Positions 7,955 through 17,411 of a DNA stretch of 64,000 nucleotides are shown here, piece by piece; positions within the stretch are counted from its first letter, which is position 1; every line of letters begins with the position of its first letter. This DNA comes from Psychrobacter sp. JB385 (GTDB lineage Bacteria > Pseudomonadota > Gammaproteobacteria > Pseudomonadales > Moraxellaceae), in assembly GCF_900163785.1 (NCBI RefSeq), contig NZ_FUKN01000001.1, positions 186,001-250,000 of the forward strand, given 5' to 3'. The notes beneath the pieces were generated by a model. That model was given only the letters and a program-made list of their open reading frames with translations. It searched no databases and was not told the DNA's origin. A program made the position numbers and the translations under genes.

Positions 7955-8794
7955 ATGAGACTGCTTAATAAAGTGGCACTGGTCACGGGTGCAGCACAAG
8001 GCATTGGCAAGGCGATTGCCGAACTTTTTCTCAAAGAAGGCGCCACCGTCATATTCAGTGATATTAATGATGAAAAAGGCCAGTGCGCTTGTGATGAGAT
8101 CAATATCACCCGTCAACAATGGCGTGAGTCAAAGCCCGCAGAATACATACATCTGGATGTCTCAAGCGAAGATGATTGGAAAAATGCGGCGGAGTATATT
8201 ACACAGCACTATCATCGCTTAGATATTTTGGTCAATAATGCGGGCATTACTGGATTTTTAGAAACTTCAGGCGCGCATGATCCTGAACACTTGGACATGG
8301 CAAGTTGGCATAAGGTGCATCAAGTCAATCTCGATGGCGTGGCATTAGGTTGCAAAACGGCCATCGCATTGATGAAAAATCGCCCAACGCAGAAAGGCAG
8401 TAACGCAAGTATCGTTAATATCTCCTCACGATCAGGTATGGTCGGTATTCCATTAGCCACCGCTTATGCGTCAAGCAAGGCTGGAGTTCGAAACCACAGC
8501 AAATCCGTCGCCTTATACTGTGCACAAAATAGCTACGGTATTCGCTGCAACTCCATTCACCCTGCTGCTATCTATACCCCGATGTGGGATGCAATGTTGG
8601 GCGAGGGCGACGCACGAGAAGAGGCCATCAAAGCGATCAGCAAAGATATCCCGCTCGGTTACATGGGGGACGTTATGGATGTGGCTTATGCCGCGCTCTA
8701 TTTGGCAAGTGATGAGTCAAAATATGTGACAGGCACTGAGCTGACAATTGATGGTGGTATTTTGGCAGGTAGTACGGCTGCTCCGACCCAATAA
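7955..8794 (+). CDS. SDR-family NAD(P)-dependent oxidoreductase
   Basis: A classical short-chain dehydrogenase of 279 residues. The Rossmann glycine motif TGAAQGIG is at residues 11-18, an acidic residue at the end of strand 2 (FSDIND) favours NAD, NNAG follows strand 4, and the catalytic triad is NISSRS Ser, then YASSK with Tyr and Lys. The C-terminal GTELTIDGG block is typical. It resembles cyclopentanol, 3-hydroxysteroid and glucose dehydrogenase-type members; the substrate is not readable. AGGA lies 5 bases before the ATG. It converges on miaB with a shared terminator. Confidence 0.85.
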   Translation: MRLLNKVALVTGAAQGIGKAIAELFLKEGATVIFSDINDEKGQCACDEINITRQQWRESKPAEYIHLDVSSEDDWKNAAEYITQHYHRLDILVNNAGITGFLETSGAHDPEHLDMASWHKVHQVNLDGVALGCKTAIALMKNRPTQKGSNASIVNISSRSGMVGIPLATAYASSKAGVRNHSKSVALYCAQNSYGIRCNSIHPAAIYTPMWDAMLGEGDAREEAIKAISKDIPLGYMGDVMDVAYAALYLASDESKYVTGTELTIDGGILAGSTAAPTQ

Positions 8795-8825
8795 GATTGA
8801 TGCAGTATGGTTTGTAAACCTTAAC

Positions 8826-8867
8826 AAAAAAAGGCCGCTCACAATGATGGTGAACGGCTTTTTTTAT
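8826..8867. terminator. Bidirectional terminator between SDR gene and miaB
   Basis: A GC-rich hairpin (GGCCGCTCAC paired with GTGAACGGC, one bulge) has seven A before and seven T after it, so it can end transcription in both directions of this convergent pair. Confidence 0.85.
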
Positions 8868-8891
8868 TTGCTTAGAATGGTCTTTCAATGA

Positions 8892-10385
8892 TTACGCTAA
8901 TACTTCGATCAGCTCGCCTTTTACCATATGCGGGCTGACAAAATCGGTGACGCGCACGCTGACAATTTTACCAAGTAACTCATTCATTTTGTCTTCGTCA
9001 TAAGGGAACATGACCGTACGCGTATTATCCGCTGTACCGATTAGGCAGTCAGGGTGACGATTAGCAATTTGTTCAACCAAGACGCGAGTCGTGGTGCCGA
9101 CCATCTCATGCGTTTTGGCAAGCGTTGAGTCGACAATGACTTTTTGGAACTCAGCCAAACGCGCTTTTTTGGTGGTGAAGCTCACATCATCCGGCAGCTC
9201 TGCCGCTGGCGTGCCCGGACGCTTAGAGTAGATAAAGCTGTATGAGTGATCGAAGTTCAATTCTTTTGCCAAGTTCAACGTATCTTGGAAGTCTTGTTCC
9301 GTCTCGCCTGGGAAACCAATGATAAAGTCGCTCGACAAATGAATATTTGGACGAATGGCTTTCAATTTATTGATCTGATCGATATAAACATCAATGGTGT
9401 GGTTGCGCTTCATCGCCGCTAAGATTGCGTTTGAGCCACTCTGAACAGGTAGATGCAAATGCGATACCAGCTCTGGCAGCTGGGCATAAGCGTCAATGAT
9501 GTCGTCGGTGAATTCAAGCGGGTGGCTGGTGGTATAACGAATACGCTCAACACCATCGACGTGCGAGACATAATGCAACAGCTCAGCGAAACGGCAAATA
9601 CTGCCATCGTCTTTTTCGCCGCGATAGCCATTGACGTTCTGACCCAATAGGTTGATTTCACGGATACCTTGAGCAGCAAGGCTGTCAATCTCAGCCAAGA
9701 CGTCATCAAGCGGACGCGACAATTCTTCACCGCGGGTATAAGGCACCACACAAAACGAGCAGTATTTTGAGCAGCCTTCCATGATGGAAACAAAGGCCTT
9801 ATAACCTTCTACTCTTGGCTCTGGCAAAAAGTCGAATTTTTCGATGCTTGGGAAAGACACATCAATCGTGCCAATACGGTTCTTTGGCGAGATATTACGC
9901 TGCTCATTGGATTGGTCGTACAACTCTGGTAGGCGATGTAGGGTTTGTGGACCAAAAACCATATCGACATAAGGCGCGCGTTTTTGAATATTGTCGCCTT
10001 CTTGCGATGCCACGCAGCCACCAACACCAATCACAAGATCAGGGCGCTTTTCTTTAAGTTTGCGCCAGCGACCCAATTCTGAAAAGACTTTTTCTTGTGC
10101 TTTTTCACGAATAGAGCAGGTATTCATCAACAGAACGTCGGCTTCATCAATGTTGTGCGTCACTTCCATGCCGTGCGAGTCACCAAGCACATCAAGCATT
10201 TTACCAGAGTCATAAACATTCATCTGGCAACCTTGAGTCGTCACAAAGACTTTTTTGGTGGTCGTTTGCGTGACAGGCGATTGGGCTGAACTTGCTTCTT
10301 TGAGTGCAGTGGCAGCTGGCGCAGCAGCAGTTGTGTTAGCAACAGCGGCGTCATTAATGCGGGGATTAAATACAGTAACACTCAT
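8892..10385 (-). CDS. miaB: tRNA-2-methylthio-N6-dimethylallyladenosine synthase MiaB
   Basis: MiaB is a radical-SAM methylthiotransferase that adds the 2-methylthio group to i6A37 of tRNAs reading UNN codons. Domains in order: UPF0004 (about residues 43-160) with cluster-binding Cys in [15 protein letters not shown] and GVGGCVAS; the radical-SAM core with [15 protein letters not shown] (CxxxCxxC); and a C-terminal TRAM domain. At 497 residues it is longer than the usual ~445-475 because of an Ala/Thr-rich N-terminal tail of about 40 residues. It stands alone; the usual ybeZ/phoH partner is not downstream. Confidence 0.95.
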   Translation of the reverse strand: MSVTVFNPRINDAAVANTTAAAPAATALKEASSAQSPVTQTTTKKVFVTTQGCQMNVYDSGKMLDVLGDSHGMEVTHNIDEADVLLMNTCSIREKAQEKVFSELGRWRKLKEKRPDLVIGVGGCVASQEGDNIQKRAPYVDMVFGPQTLHRLPELYDQSNEQRNISPKNRIGTIDVSFPSIEKFDFLPEPRVEGYKAFVSIMEGCSKYCSFCVVPYTRGEELSRPLDDVLAEIDSLAAQGIREINLLGQNVNGYRGEKDDGSICRFAELLHYVSHVDGVERIRYTTSHPLEFTDDIIDAYAQLPELVSHLHLPVQSGSNAILAAMKRNHTIDVYIDQINKLKAIRPNIHLSSDFIIGFPGETEQDFQDTLNLAKELNFDHSYSFIYSKRPGTPAAELPDDVSFTTKKARLAEFQKVIVDSTLAKTHEMVGTTTRVLVEQIANRHPDCLIGTADNTRTVMFPYDEDKMNELLGKIVSVRVTDFVSPHMVKGELIEVLA

Positions 10386-10729
10386 AAGGGTAAGTCCATA
10401 ATTAACTAAAATATAGCGAGATGACGGATTAACAAGTGGCGTATTTTATCACAACCCTCTACCAATGTGAAAAATTAGCGTGCGCAATTGGCCATCAATG
10501 TGATTGATTAATGATAACAGTATCAATTGTTTACTGACCTTTATAACGCTTCTGGCAAAAATCGTCTCCGCTATCACTTCTATGTTACACCGCGCTATCG
10601 TATTTATTAACAAAAGGTAAAGGTGATGGTTGCAAGTGCAACGAGTATAGTATGATGAGTATCATCACCATAGCGGTATCTGGCAAATCACCGTTTACAC
10701 ATTGTAGAGATATAATAAAGAGAGACAAT
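10386..10729. other. Divergent intergenic region miaB/slt
   Basis: About 340 bases between divergent genes. An upstream in-frame ATG for the transglycosylase occurs at 10652. I see no RNA gene or clear operator. Confidence 0.4.
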
Positions 10730-12883
10730 ATGACGAAGTTGCACGTTGCTTATGGCATCAAGGATAGAGAATTTACCCATCAAAAGGATCGTTCAAAGCG
10801 TCTCAACGTAAGTACATTGCGTTTCAGCGCACTGAGCTTGGCAACCGCAATGAGCACACTCGGATTGTCACAGGTGGCTTGTGCAGAGCTGACATGGGGT
10901 GATGAAGAAACCTACCAACCAGAAACCAGTTATCAATCAGAAAGCTATCAGCAAAATACTGGATATCAACAAGACAATGGCGTGAGCTCATTCACAGCCG
11001 CAGCGATTGCAGCCGATCGTGGTGATGTTAATGCGCTCTATGGTTATGAACAACAAATGAGTGGTGGTTTGTTTGCCATGTATCCGACGTACTGGCGCAT
11101 GAACCAAGACCTCAATTCGCAAAGCTCAGCTGCCGTTTCGCAGTTTGTGCGTCAATACCCAGATACAGTGATGGCAGAAAAACTGGTTGCTGATTTTGCC
11201 GAGACCAAAGCGGGATCCAATGACTATGCTTCGGTACGTCAAGTGGCCAATTTGATCACCAATGCTGATGCCAGTGAGCGCTGTGCTGTGGGGCTTGGGT
11301 TCAATAATGGCGGTGATACCATGCGCGCTATGGCTGCTAAGTCAGAAGTGTGGCTTACCACCAAAAAGCAGCCCGCTCTATGCGACCAGTTGGCCATGGA
11401 GATGAATAATAACGCACTGATTAGCAATCAAGATAGAGCCGCTCGTCTTAAGCGTATGCTGCGTATCGGCAAGACAGGGGACATCATGGCATTGTCATCG
11501 CGCCTTGGTACGCCAATTGCTTACTCGGCATTGAGTGAAATTCAACTGAACCCATCGTCTTATTTTAGCCGTTTTGGTCGCGAACCTGCTAGCCAAGCCA
11601 ACCAGTATTTATATCTCTATGCGCTTGGGCGTTTGGCTGACAAGTCTTATCGTGAAGCCGCGATGCAATTGGATTTTGATATCAAACAAGACAATCAGCG
11701 TTCGGCCAGACTGTTGAATGATGACACGCGCCGTTATGCTTATCGCATCATTGGTGTCAAGCGTATGAATTATAATACCGATGATGGCTTTAATGTTGAG
11801 GCGGTTGATTGGTTCCGTAATAGCTTGGACGAAGACTTTAACTTTGAAGAAGCAGAAGACTACGCTCAGGCCGCGATTCGTTTTAGTCGCTGGGATGATG
11901 TGGTCGAAGCCATATCTAAAATGGATGCTGAAACGCAAAAACAAAGTCAATGGCAATATTGGCTCGCCCGTGCTTATGAGCAATCAAGCAATAGTAGCAA
12001 ACGCAATACTGCCAAAAAGATGTATCAGAACATCGCAAAAGGCAATGATTACTATGGGCTAATGGCAAAAGATAAGATCGGCCAACGTTTTGATGCCAGT
12101 CGCTTGGGCGGTAATAACTTACCAAACGTCAGCCCTGCCGACCGTGCGCGTGTTATGCAAGATGCGCACTTTGCTCGTGCTTTTGCCTTGTATAATGCTG
12201 ACGTTAGCCGCGCCTATGCCAATCGTGAATGGAACTGGGCGGTGAAGCAGGCACGAGACAAGCGTGATGACAACTTATTGATTGCGGCGGCTCGTCAAGC
12301 CTATGATATGGGCTGGCTTGACCGTGCAATTTATGCCATTGATAACACGAATAGCGTTGATAGCTTGGCCTTGTCTCACCCGATGCCGCATCAAGATGCA
12401 GTCGTGCGTTATAGCCAGTCTGCGGGTATTGATCCAGCATGGGCTTATGGCATCATGCGCCAAGAGAGTCGTTTTGTGACCTCAGCGCGCTCAAACGTCG
12501 GTGCTAGTGGTCTGATGCAAGTCATGCCTGACACAGCAAAATATATTGCTCGCAATTTGGGTGAAACGTATAGTGCCAGTCGCGCCAATAGTGGTGACAC
12601 CAACATCCGTTATGGTACGTGGTATATGGGTGATATTTTTGGTAAGTTGAGCCGTCAACCTGTATTGGCGACGGCAGGCTATAATGCAGGACCCAATAAT
12701 GCCAAGCGCTGGCAGCCTGAGTATGGCTCATTGGCTGCGGATCAATACGTTGAGACGATTGCGTTCCCTGAAACTCGCAATTACGTAAAGCATGTGATGG
12801 AGAATGCCACTATTTATAGCAGTCTCTTGGGTAATGGTCAGCCCATTAGTCAGCGCATGGGTACGGTGCCTGCTTCGTATTAA
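10730..12883 (+). CDS. slt: Soluble lytic murein transglycosylase
   Basis: A periplasmic enzyme cleaving the MurNAc-GlcNAc bond with 1,6-anhydro ring formation during peptidoglycan turnover. I place the start at 10730, after AAGAGAG, giving 717 residues and a signal peptide ending near SQVACA; an ATG at 10652 would add 26 residues. The middle is an all-helical Slt-type superhelix (about residues 60-550), and the C-terminal GEWL/SLT catalytic domain has YGIMRQESRF with the catalytic Glu near residue 579, then GLMQVMPDTAK and AGYNAGP. It fits with AmpD encoded 8 kb away, which processes the anhydro-muropeptide product. A terminator follows. Confidence 0.9.
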   Translation: MTKLHVAYGIKDREFTHQKDRSKRLNVSTLRFSALSLATAMSTLGLSQVACAELTWGDEETYQPETSYQSESYQQNTGYQQDNGVSSFTAAAIAADRGDVNALYGYEQQMSGGLFAMYPTYWRMNQDLNSQSSAAVSQFVRQYPDTVMAEKLVADFAETKAGSNDYASVRQVANLITNADASERCAVGLGFNNGGDTMRAMAAKSEVWLTTKKQPALCDQLAMEMNNNALISNQDRAARLKRMLRIGKTGDIMALSSRLGTPIAYSALSEIQLNPSSYFSRFGREPASQANQYLYLYALGRLADKSYREAAMQLDFDIKQDNQRSARLLNDDTRRYAYRIIGVKRMNYNTDDGFNVEAVDWFRNSLDEDFNFEEAEDYAQAAIRFSRWDDVVEAISKMDAETQKQSQWQYWLARAYEQSSNSSKRNTAKKMYQNIAKGNDYYGLMAKDKIGQRFDASRLGGNNLPNVSPADRARVMQDAHFARAFALYNADVSRAYANREWNWAVKQARDKRDDNLLIAAARQAYDMGWLDRAIYAIDNTNSVDSLALSHPMPHQDAVVRYSQSAGIDPAWAYGIMRQESRFVTSARSNVGASGLMQVMPDTAKYIARNLGETYSASRANSGDTNIRYGTWYMGDIFGKLSRQPVLATAGYNAGPNNAKRWQPEYGSLAADQYVETIAFPETRNYVKHVMENATIYSSLLGNGQPISQRMGTVPASY

Positions 12884-13221
12884 CACGCTCATACCTTGTT
12901 AAAGTAGCTTTGTATCAATCAAAAAATCCATCAACGAGCGTTCGTTGATGGATTCTTTATGTGTACACATAAACGTTTAATATGCGCTGATAAATAGGAT
13001 ACTGGACTTGATGGAACAGTTTAAATAATTTATACCTTCTCCCATATTTAGCGACTGTTTACGTTTCTGCTATAGAATAAAAAAAACGGTTTGTTACCAT
13101 TGCATCAATCTATACCCATAAAAGGGTAGCCGTATTTTTTGTTAGCTATAAGCTTGGTGTATATGCATTGATAGTGTAGATGCTATGACCTAAGCGATAG
13201 TCTTTGTCTTATCATTGCTAG
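12884..13221. other. Spacer after slt
   Basis: About 340 AT-rich bases containing the slt terminator and a small TACCC/GGGTA hairpin near 13115-13130. No ORF or RNA gene is supported. Confidence 0.4.
12925..12958 (+). terminator. Terminator after slt
   Basis: A perfect 13-bp stem AATCCATCAACGA/TCGTTGATGGATT with a 4-base loop, followed by CTTTAT. Confidence 0.75.
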
Positions 13222-14052
13222 ATGCCTTCAGCCCTTATGATCAAAAAATATTTTAATCTGTGCACAGTATCAAAAATCGGTCTTCGTTCATCTACTCAGA
13301 TGCAGGCACATTCGCCAATAGATAAGACAAAAAACCAAGACCAGCTGATAGCGCAATCTACCTTTGAACGCATCAGTCAATATCATAAGCAGGTGATAAA
13401 TAAGCGGATACTTGGCAACCTTCAGACGACGGCAAGTATTGGCGTATTTTTTATACTACAAGGTATGATGCTTCTGCCAGCACAAGCGGCTAGCGCAGTA
13501 AAAACAGGACAGCGTGTGTTGATGATTGAAATGACGCCCGCCCTTTGTAGTATTCAGCCGACACGCGCTCGCATGCGTCAGTGTCTTGAAGGATATTCAC
13601 TCAATGTGTCCGGTCTAGATATGGGTTATGGAGAGCGTTGCGGGCGGGGTAGTGAGCCTCGTCTGACGCCATTACAGTTAAAAGTAGTCAATCGTGTGAT
13701 GCCTGATACCACCGTACGCAGCCAAGCATGGCAACGTTATGGTGTTTGTAGTCCACTTAGTGCCAGCAGTTATTTTCGCCAAATAACCAACTATGCAGGT
13801 GCGCTAAAACTGCCTTCTGAGTTGAACACTGGCAACAGTTATACCGTTTCTAAATCGCGCTTTATCAGTCAAATGACTCGCCTCAATAGTGGTATGTCCG
13901 CTGCTAGCATTGACTTGATTTGCCAGGCAGGTAGTCGCCGCCAGTTAACCTTGACCGATATTCATGTTTGCTACGATGGCAATGACTTTGGTACGTGTCA
14001 AAATGTGGTGGACAACTGCGGTAGCAAGTTTGTTATTTCAGGTGGCAAATAG
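13222..14052 (+). CDS. RNase T2-family protein lacking catalytic histidines
   Basis: A probably secreted protein with an RNase T2-like C-terminal domain. Residues about 63-90 form a hydrophobic signal segment ending in LPAQAASA, preceded by an unusually long hydrophilic stretch, so the true start may lie further in. The domain shows the T2 layout: RQCLEGYSLNVSGL where the family has a xTIHGLWP block, then SQAWQRYGVCSPLSASSYF where it has HEWxKHGTCS, and the C-terminal LTDIHVCYDGN with paired Cys. The histidines and glutamate of both catalytic blocks are replaced (Ser130, Gln168, Ala169, Tyr173), so RNase activity is unlikely. Similar degenerate copies are, as I recall, present in other Moraxellaceae. 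Role unknown. Confidence 0.65.
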   Translation: MPSALMIKKYFNLCTVSKIGLRSSTQMQAHSPIDKTKNQDQLIAQSTFERISQYHKQVINKRILGNLQTTASIGVFFILQGMMLLPAQAASAVKTGQRVLMIEMTPALCSIQPTRARMRQCLEGYSLNVSGLDMGYGERCGRGSEPRLTPLQLKVVNRVMPDTTVRSQAWQRYGVCSPLSASSYFRQITNYAGALKLPSELNTGNSYTVSKSRFISQMTRLNSGMSAASIDLICQAGSRRQLTLTDIHVCYDGNDFGTCQNVVDNCGSKFVISGGK

Positions 14053-14536
14053 TTTTATCAATGTGATTATAATCTTGCCATTCTCAATATTTTTTTGACT
14101 GTCTTCTCTTATGTTTCTTGGTATATATCCGAATTTTGTAGTCAATTCTAAATAAAAAAGCACAATAATAATGGACTGCCAATGATATATTTTTGTAGTC
14201 TCTGTCTGCGAAGGCATAGTAAACAAGAAAACATGATGCTGGTAGCACTGTATTTACTTTATATTGGATTGACTATATATCAAGCAACATTACCCTCATA
14301 AAGGGCTTTTTCTACTCTTCTTTCTAGCCCTTTGGCGCCAACTCTTTGATTGATATCATATTCTTCTCGTATATATTGTAACAATATAATCAGTGGTAGG
14401 TCTCTGATTGTCTCTAGACGATTTGCTGAACGAAGTGCTACACTAGCTCTCGGTTTATGGCTGCCACTATGCAGCAAACAAGTCGATGTCTAAAGTGATA
14501 ATCGCACATTCTATAATCATAATTAGGGAGTATTCC
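14053..14536. other. Spacer before mdh with one doubtful small ORF
   Basis: About 480 bases. A minus-strand ORF of 65 codons (14280-14477, TTG start, no convincing ribosome site) has a plausible amphipathic sequence but no recognised family. A TATAAT at 14512-14517 probably belongs to the mdh promoter. Confidence 0.4.
14512..14517 (+). promoter_or_regulatory. -10 box of probable mdh promoter
   Basis: TATAAT lies 20 bases before the mdh start codon; no good -35 hexamer is visible at 16-18 bases spacing. Confidence 0.4.
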
Positions 14537-15526
14537 ATGTCAATGAAACAGCCTTTACGTGTTGCCGTCACTGGTGCCGCTGGTAATATCAGCTACGCGA
14601 TGCTATTTCGTATTGCATCTGGCGAGATGCTAGGTAAAGATCAGCCAGTTATTTTGCAATTGCTTGAAATCACACCAGCTCTTGACGCCCTAAAGGGTGT
14701 GGTTATGGAATTGGAAGATTGTGCTTTCCCATTGTTGGCAGGTGTTGTTCAAACTGATGATGCGACTGTTGCATTCAAAGATATCGATTATGCATTGCTT
14801 GTTGGCGCACGTCCTCGTGGCCCAGGTATGGAGCGTAAAGATTTGCTAGAAGCCAACGCTGCAATCTTCTCAGCTCAAGGTAAAGCATTGAATGATGTGG
14901 CAAGCCGCGACGTAAAAGTATTGGTGGTGGGTAACCCTGCAAACACCAACGCATTAATCGCTCAGCGCAATGCACCAGATCTTGATCCACGTAATTTCAC
15001 GGCAATGACTCGCTTGGATCATAACCGTGCAATGGCTCAATTGGCTGAAAAAACCGACAGCACTGTCAACGATGTTAAAAAAATGACAATCTGGGGCAAC
15101 CACTCATCTACTCAGTATCCAGACTTAACTGCTTGTACGGTTAACGGAAAGCCTGCACTGGATCTAGTGGATCGCGACTGGTACGAAAACACTTATATCC
15201 CAGACGTACAACAGCGCGGTGCAGCAATTATTAAAGCCCGTGGTGCGTCATCTGCCGCTTCTGCTGCTAACGCTGCTATCGCACATATGCGTACGTGGGC
15301 ACTAGGTACTGATGAAAATGATTGGGTATCTATGGGCGTTTACTCAAACGGCGAATATGGTATCGCGGAAGGTTTGATTTATTCATTCCCTTGCACTTGT
15401 AGCAATGGTGATTGGTCTATCGTAGATGGCGTTGATGTGTCATCAGATTTCTCAAAAGAGAAAATGAAAGCCACTGAGCAAGAGCTTAGCGAAGAGCGTG
15501 ATGCCGTAGCACACCTACTTCCATAA
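14537..15526 (+). CDS. mdh: Malate dehydrogenase
   Basis: Interconverts malate and oxaloacetate with NAD in the TCA cycle, cytoplasmic. The ATG at 14537 follows AGGGAG by 6 bases; an in-frame upstream ATG at 14486 lacks such a site. The 329-residue protein is of the cytosolic-type MDH family: Rossmann motif [18 protein letters not shown] at the N terminus, [15 protein letters not shown] substrate loop with Arg residues, [18 protein letters not shown], and [12 protein letters not shown] with the proton-accepting His near residue 189. It is monocistronic with a strong terminator. Confidence 0.95.
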   Translation: MSMKQPLRVAVTGAAGNISYAMLFRIASGEMLGKDQPVILQLLEITPALDALKGVVMELEDCAFPLLAGVVQTDDATVAFKDIDYALLVGARPRGPGMERKDLLEANAAIFSAQGKALNDVASRDVKVLVVGNPANTNALIAQRNAPDLDPRNFTAMTRLDHNRAMAQLAEKTDSTVNDVKKMTIWGNHSSTQYPDLTACTVNGKPALDLVDRDWYENTYIPDVQQRGAAIIKARGASSAASAANAAIAHMRTWALGTDENDWVSMGVYSNGEYGIAEGLIYSFPCTCSNGDWSIVDGVDVSSDFSKEKMKATEQELSEERDAVAHLLP

Positions 15527-15548
15527 GTAGATAACGCGTAACAAATAT

Positions 15549-15578
15549 AAAAAGCCCTCTGACATCTGAGGGCTTTTT
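15549..15578 (+). terminator. Terminator after mdh
   Basis: Perfect 11-bp arms AAAAAGCCCTC/GAGGGCTTTTT with an 8-base loop. Confidence 0.9.
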
Positions 15579-15757
15579 TACGTTTGTTTGATGCACAGCG
15601 ACTGATATTTTCAGGGCTATAAAGATTTTTGTATTGAACACAATTGATAACCTTAAATGAACGTTGGTTAACAGCTTTTAAGACAAAGCTTGCTACAATC
15701 AATGAGGTCATTTTAATAATAAGCACTGTTAACCCTGTGCCATCTAAGGAGAAAGAT

Positions 15758-15997
15758 ATGTTGGGTGAACCTGAATATAGTATGAACGAATTGTTTGCAC
15801 AATTAGGATTGGAAAGCTCTGACGAGGCTATTGATAGCTTTATCGAAAAAAACCAATTAGCAAAAGAAGAAGAATTGATAGAGTCGACCATTTGGAATGA
15901 CAATCAACGCGCTTTTTTAAAGGAAGAGTGGAATAAAGATGCTGCATGGGTAGAGACTATCGATGAGTTGAACGTACGTATGCACCCAGACGTCTAA
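15758..15997 (+). CDS. DUF2789 domain-containing protein
   Basis: A 79-residue acidic helical protein matching the DUF2789 family in length and pattern: SMNELFAQLGL, then AIDSFIEKNQLA and FLKEEWNKDAAWVETIDELNVRMH. Function is unknown. The ATG at 15758 is chosen because AAGGAGA lies just upstream; longer in-frame versions from 15644 lack any ribosome site and cover the promoter region. It faces ribF across a shared terminator. Confidence 0.8.
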   Translation: MLGEPEYSMNELFAQLGLESSDEAIDSFIEKNQLAKEEELIESTIWNDNQRAFLKEEWNKDAAWVETIDELNVRMHPDV

Positions 15998-16020
15998 AAC
16001 CAATCGATCAGTCAGTTATT

Positions 16021-16056
16021 AAAAAACCCACACGCTATCTAAGCGGTGGGTTTTTT
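16021..16056. terminator. Bidirectional terminator between DUF2789 gene and ribF
   Basis: AAAAAACCCAC and GTGGGTTTTTT flank a CGCT/AGCG inner stem with a one-base bulge; A-run and T-run suit both convergent genes. Confidence 0.85.
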
Positions 16057-16112
16057 AATGGATATAAGATAAATGCTTATTATAAATTGGTTCAAGAGTT
16101 ATTTAAGCAGCG

Positions 16113-17147
16113 TTATTGCTGTGAGCGCCATTTAAGTAAATCGACCACATCTTGCTGGATACCCGCTTTGAGTGCATCGAGGCCATCATAGTGGCGCTCG
16201 CCATGTAAATAATGGAGGAAGCGTACCTGCAAAGTCAAGCCATATAAGTCTGCTTGTAACTCTGGGAAATGCACTTCAAGACGCCAGTTAAGCGCTTTGT
16301 CGACAGAAGGTCTGGTACCAATATTGGCGGTACCAAATAAGCTGTTTGGGCGTAATCCAGCAACGCCTGTTTTACCGGTATCCGCTGATATGATTAAGCC
16401 ATCAGGAATTACTTGTCCTTTGTCATCAAGGCTGACAACATCGACAGCAAAGATACCATGCAAAGCAGGTTTTATACGGTCAAGCTCAATATTGGCAGTA
16501 GGGAAGTTCATGGTACGACCTATTTTATCGCCACCAACGACCAGTCCTGTAATGCTATATTCGCGCCCCAACAAGGCATTGGCCGCCTTTAAATCACCTG
16601 CCAACAACAGATCACGAACACGAGTAGAGCTAATACGCGCCGCTTTGCCATCGACATCCGTGATCGTATGTAAGTTAGTCACATGCAAGCCATAATCGCG
16701 TAAAAACTGGCTGTCACCTGTTCGATCATGACCGAAGCGAAAATCATCGCCCAATACCAGTGCTTTAACGTTCAAACGCAGTGCCAAAATATCGGCAAAC
16801 GCTTGCGCGGATAGCGAGCGAAAGTCAGTATCAAAGCCTGCTACGATTAAGGTTTCTACCCCGTATTCTGCGAGCAATGCTTGCTTTTCTGCAAGGCTGG
16901 TTAGGCGGGCAGGTGCTGTGTGCGGGGCAAAAAATTCGCGCGGTTGTGGCTCAAATATCATGACTGCTGCGCCAAGATTTTGCGCATCGGCAATGTCACG
17001 AATTTGGTTTAGCATCGCTTGGTGACCAAGATGAACACCATCGAAGTTGCCGATAGTAAGTACGCAGGGCGCAAGGTCTACTGGGCTAGTATTTGCAGGC
17101 AAAACACTTGGCGACGCAATCAGTTGCTCAAGAAAATAGGTGTTCAT
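16113..17147 (-). CDS. ribF: Bifunctional riboflavin kinase / FAD synthetase
   Basis: Phosphorylates riboflavin to FMN and adenylylates FMN to FAD. The N-terminal FAD synthetase domain has the nucleotidyl-transferase motif TIGNFDGVHLGHQAML (about residues 31-46) and the ISSTRVR block; the C-terminal flavokinase domain has GGDKIGRTMNFPTANI, GTANIGTRPSV and LEVHFPE. Length 344 is a little above the usual ~310, with extra residues around 250-265. In many gammaproteobacteria murJ-ribF-ileS-lspA-ispH are linked; here murJ is close by on the same strand but two other genes intervene and ispH is 46 kb away. Confidence 0.93.
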   Translation of the reverse strand: MNTYFLEQLIASPSVLPANTSPVDLAPCVLTIGNFDGVHLGHQAMLNQIRDIADAQNLGAAVMIFEPQPREFFAPHTAPARLTSLAEKQALLAEYGVETLIVAGFDTDFRSLSAQAFADILALRLNVKALVLGDDFRFGHDRTGDSQFLRDYGLHVTNLHTITDVDGKAARISSTRVRDLLLAGDLKAANALLGREYSITGLVVGGDKIGRTMNFPTANIELDRIKPALHGIFAVDVVSLDDKGQVIPDGLIISADTGKTGVAGLRPNSLFGTANIGTRPSVDKALNWRLEVHFPELQADLYGLTLQVRFLHYLHGERHYDGLDALKAGIQQDVVDLLKWRSQQ

Positions 17148-17411
17148 AAATTTTCAGCTATGATAGATAAGACCAGATAAAAAACACAATCAGACCAAGT
17201 AATACAACCGGACTAAGTATTGATGTGTCTAAAGCCAGCCATTATAAAGTAAAATGACCATACTAACATCCCATAGTCTATTTACCAGATAAGTATGAGA
17301 ATATCACTCTCATGGTCTCAAAATAATGAGTCGCTCTTGTGATGACTGTGAGGATAAATTAGCCGTATTTAGTAAGTAATGATAAATAATGCCATTCATT
17401 CTGGAGATATT

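Noticed and set aside
10652..10729. Upstream in-frame start for the lytic transglycosylase
   Set aside because: It would place 26 additional residues before the signal peptide, whereas the ATG at 10730 has AAGAGAG before it; I used the later one.
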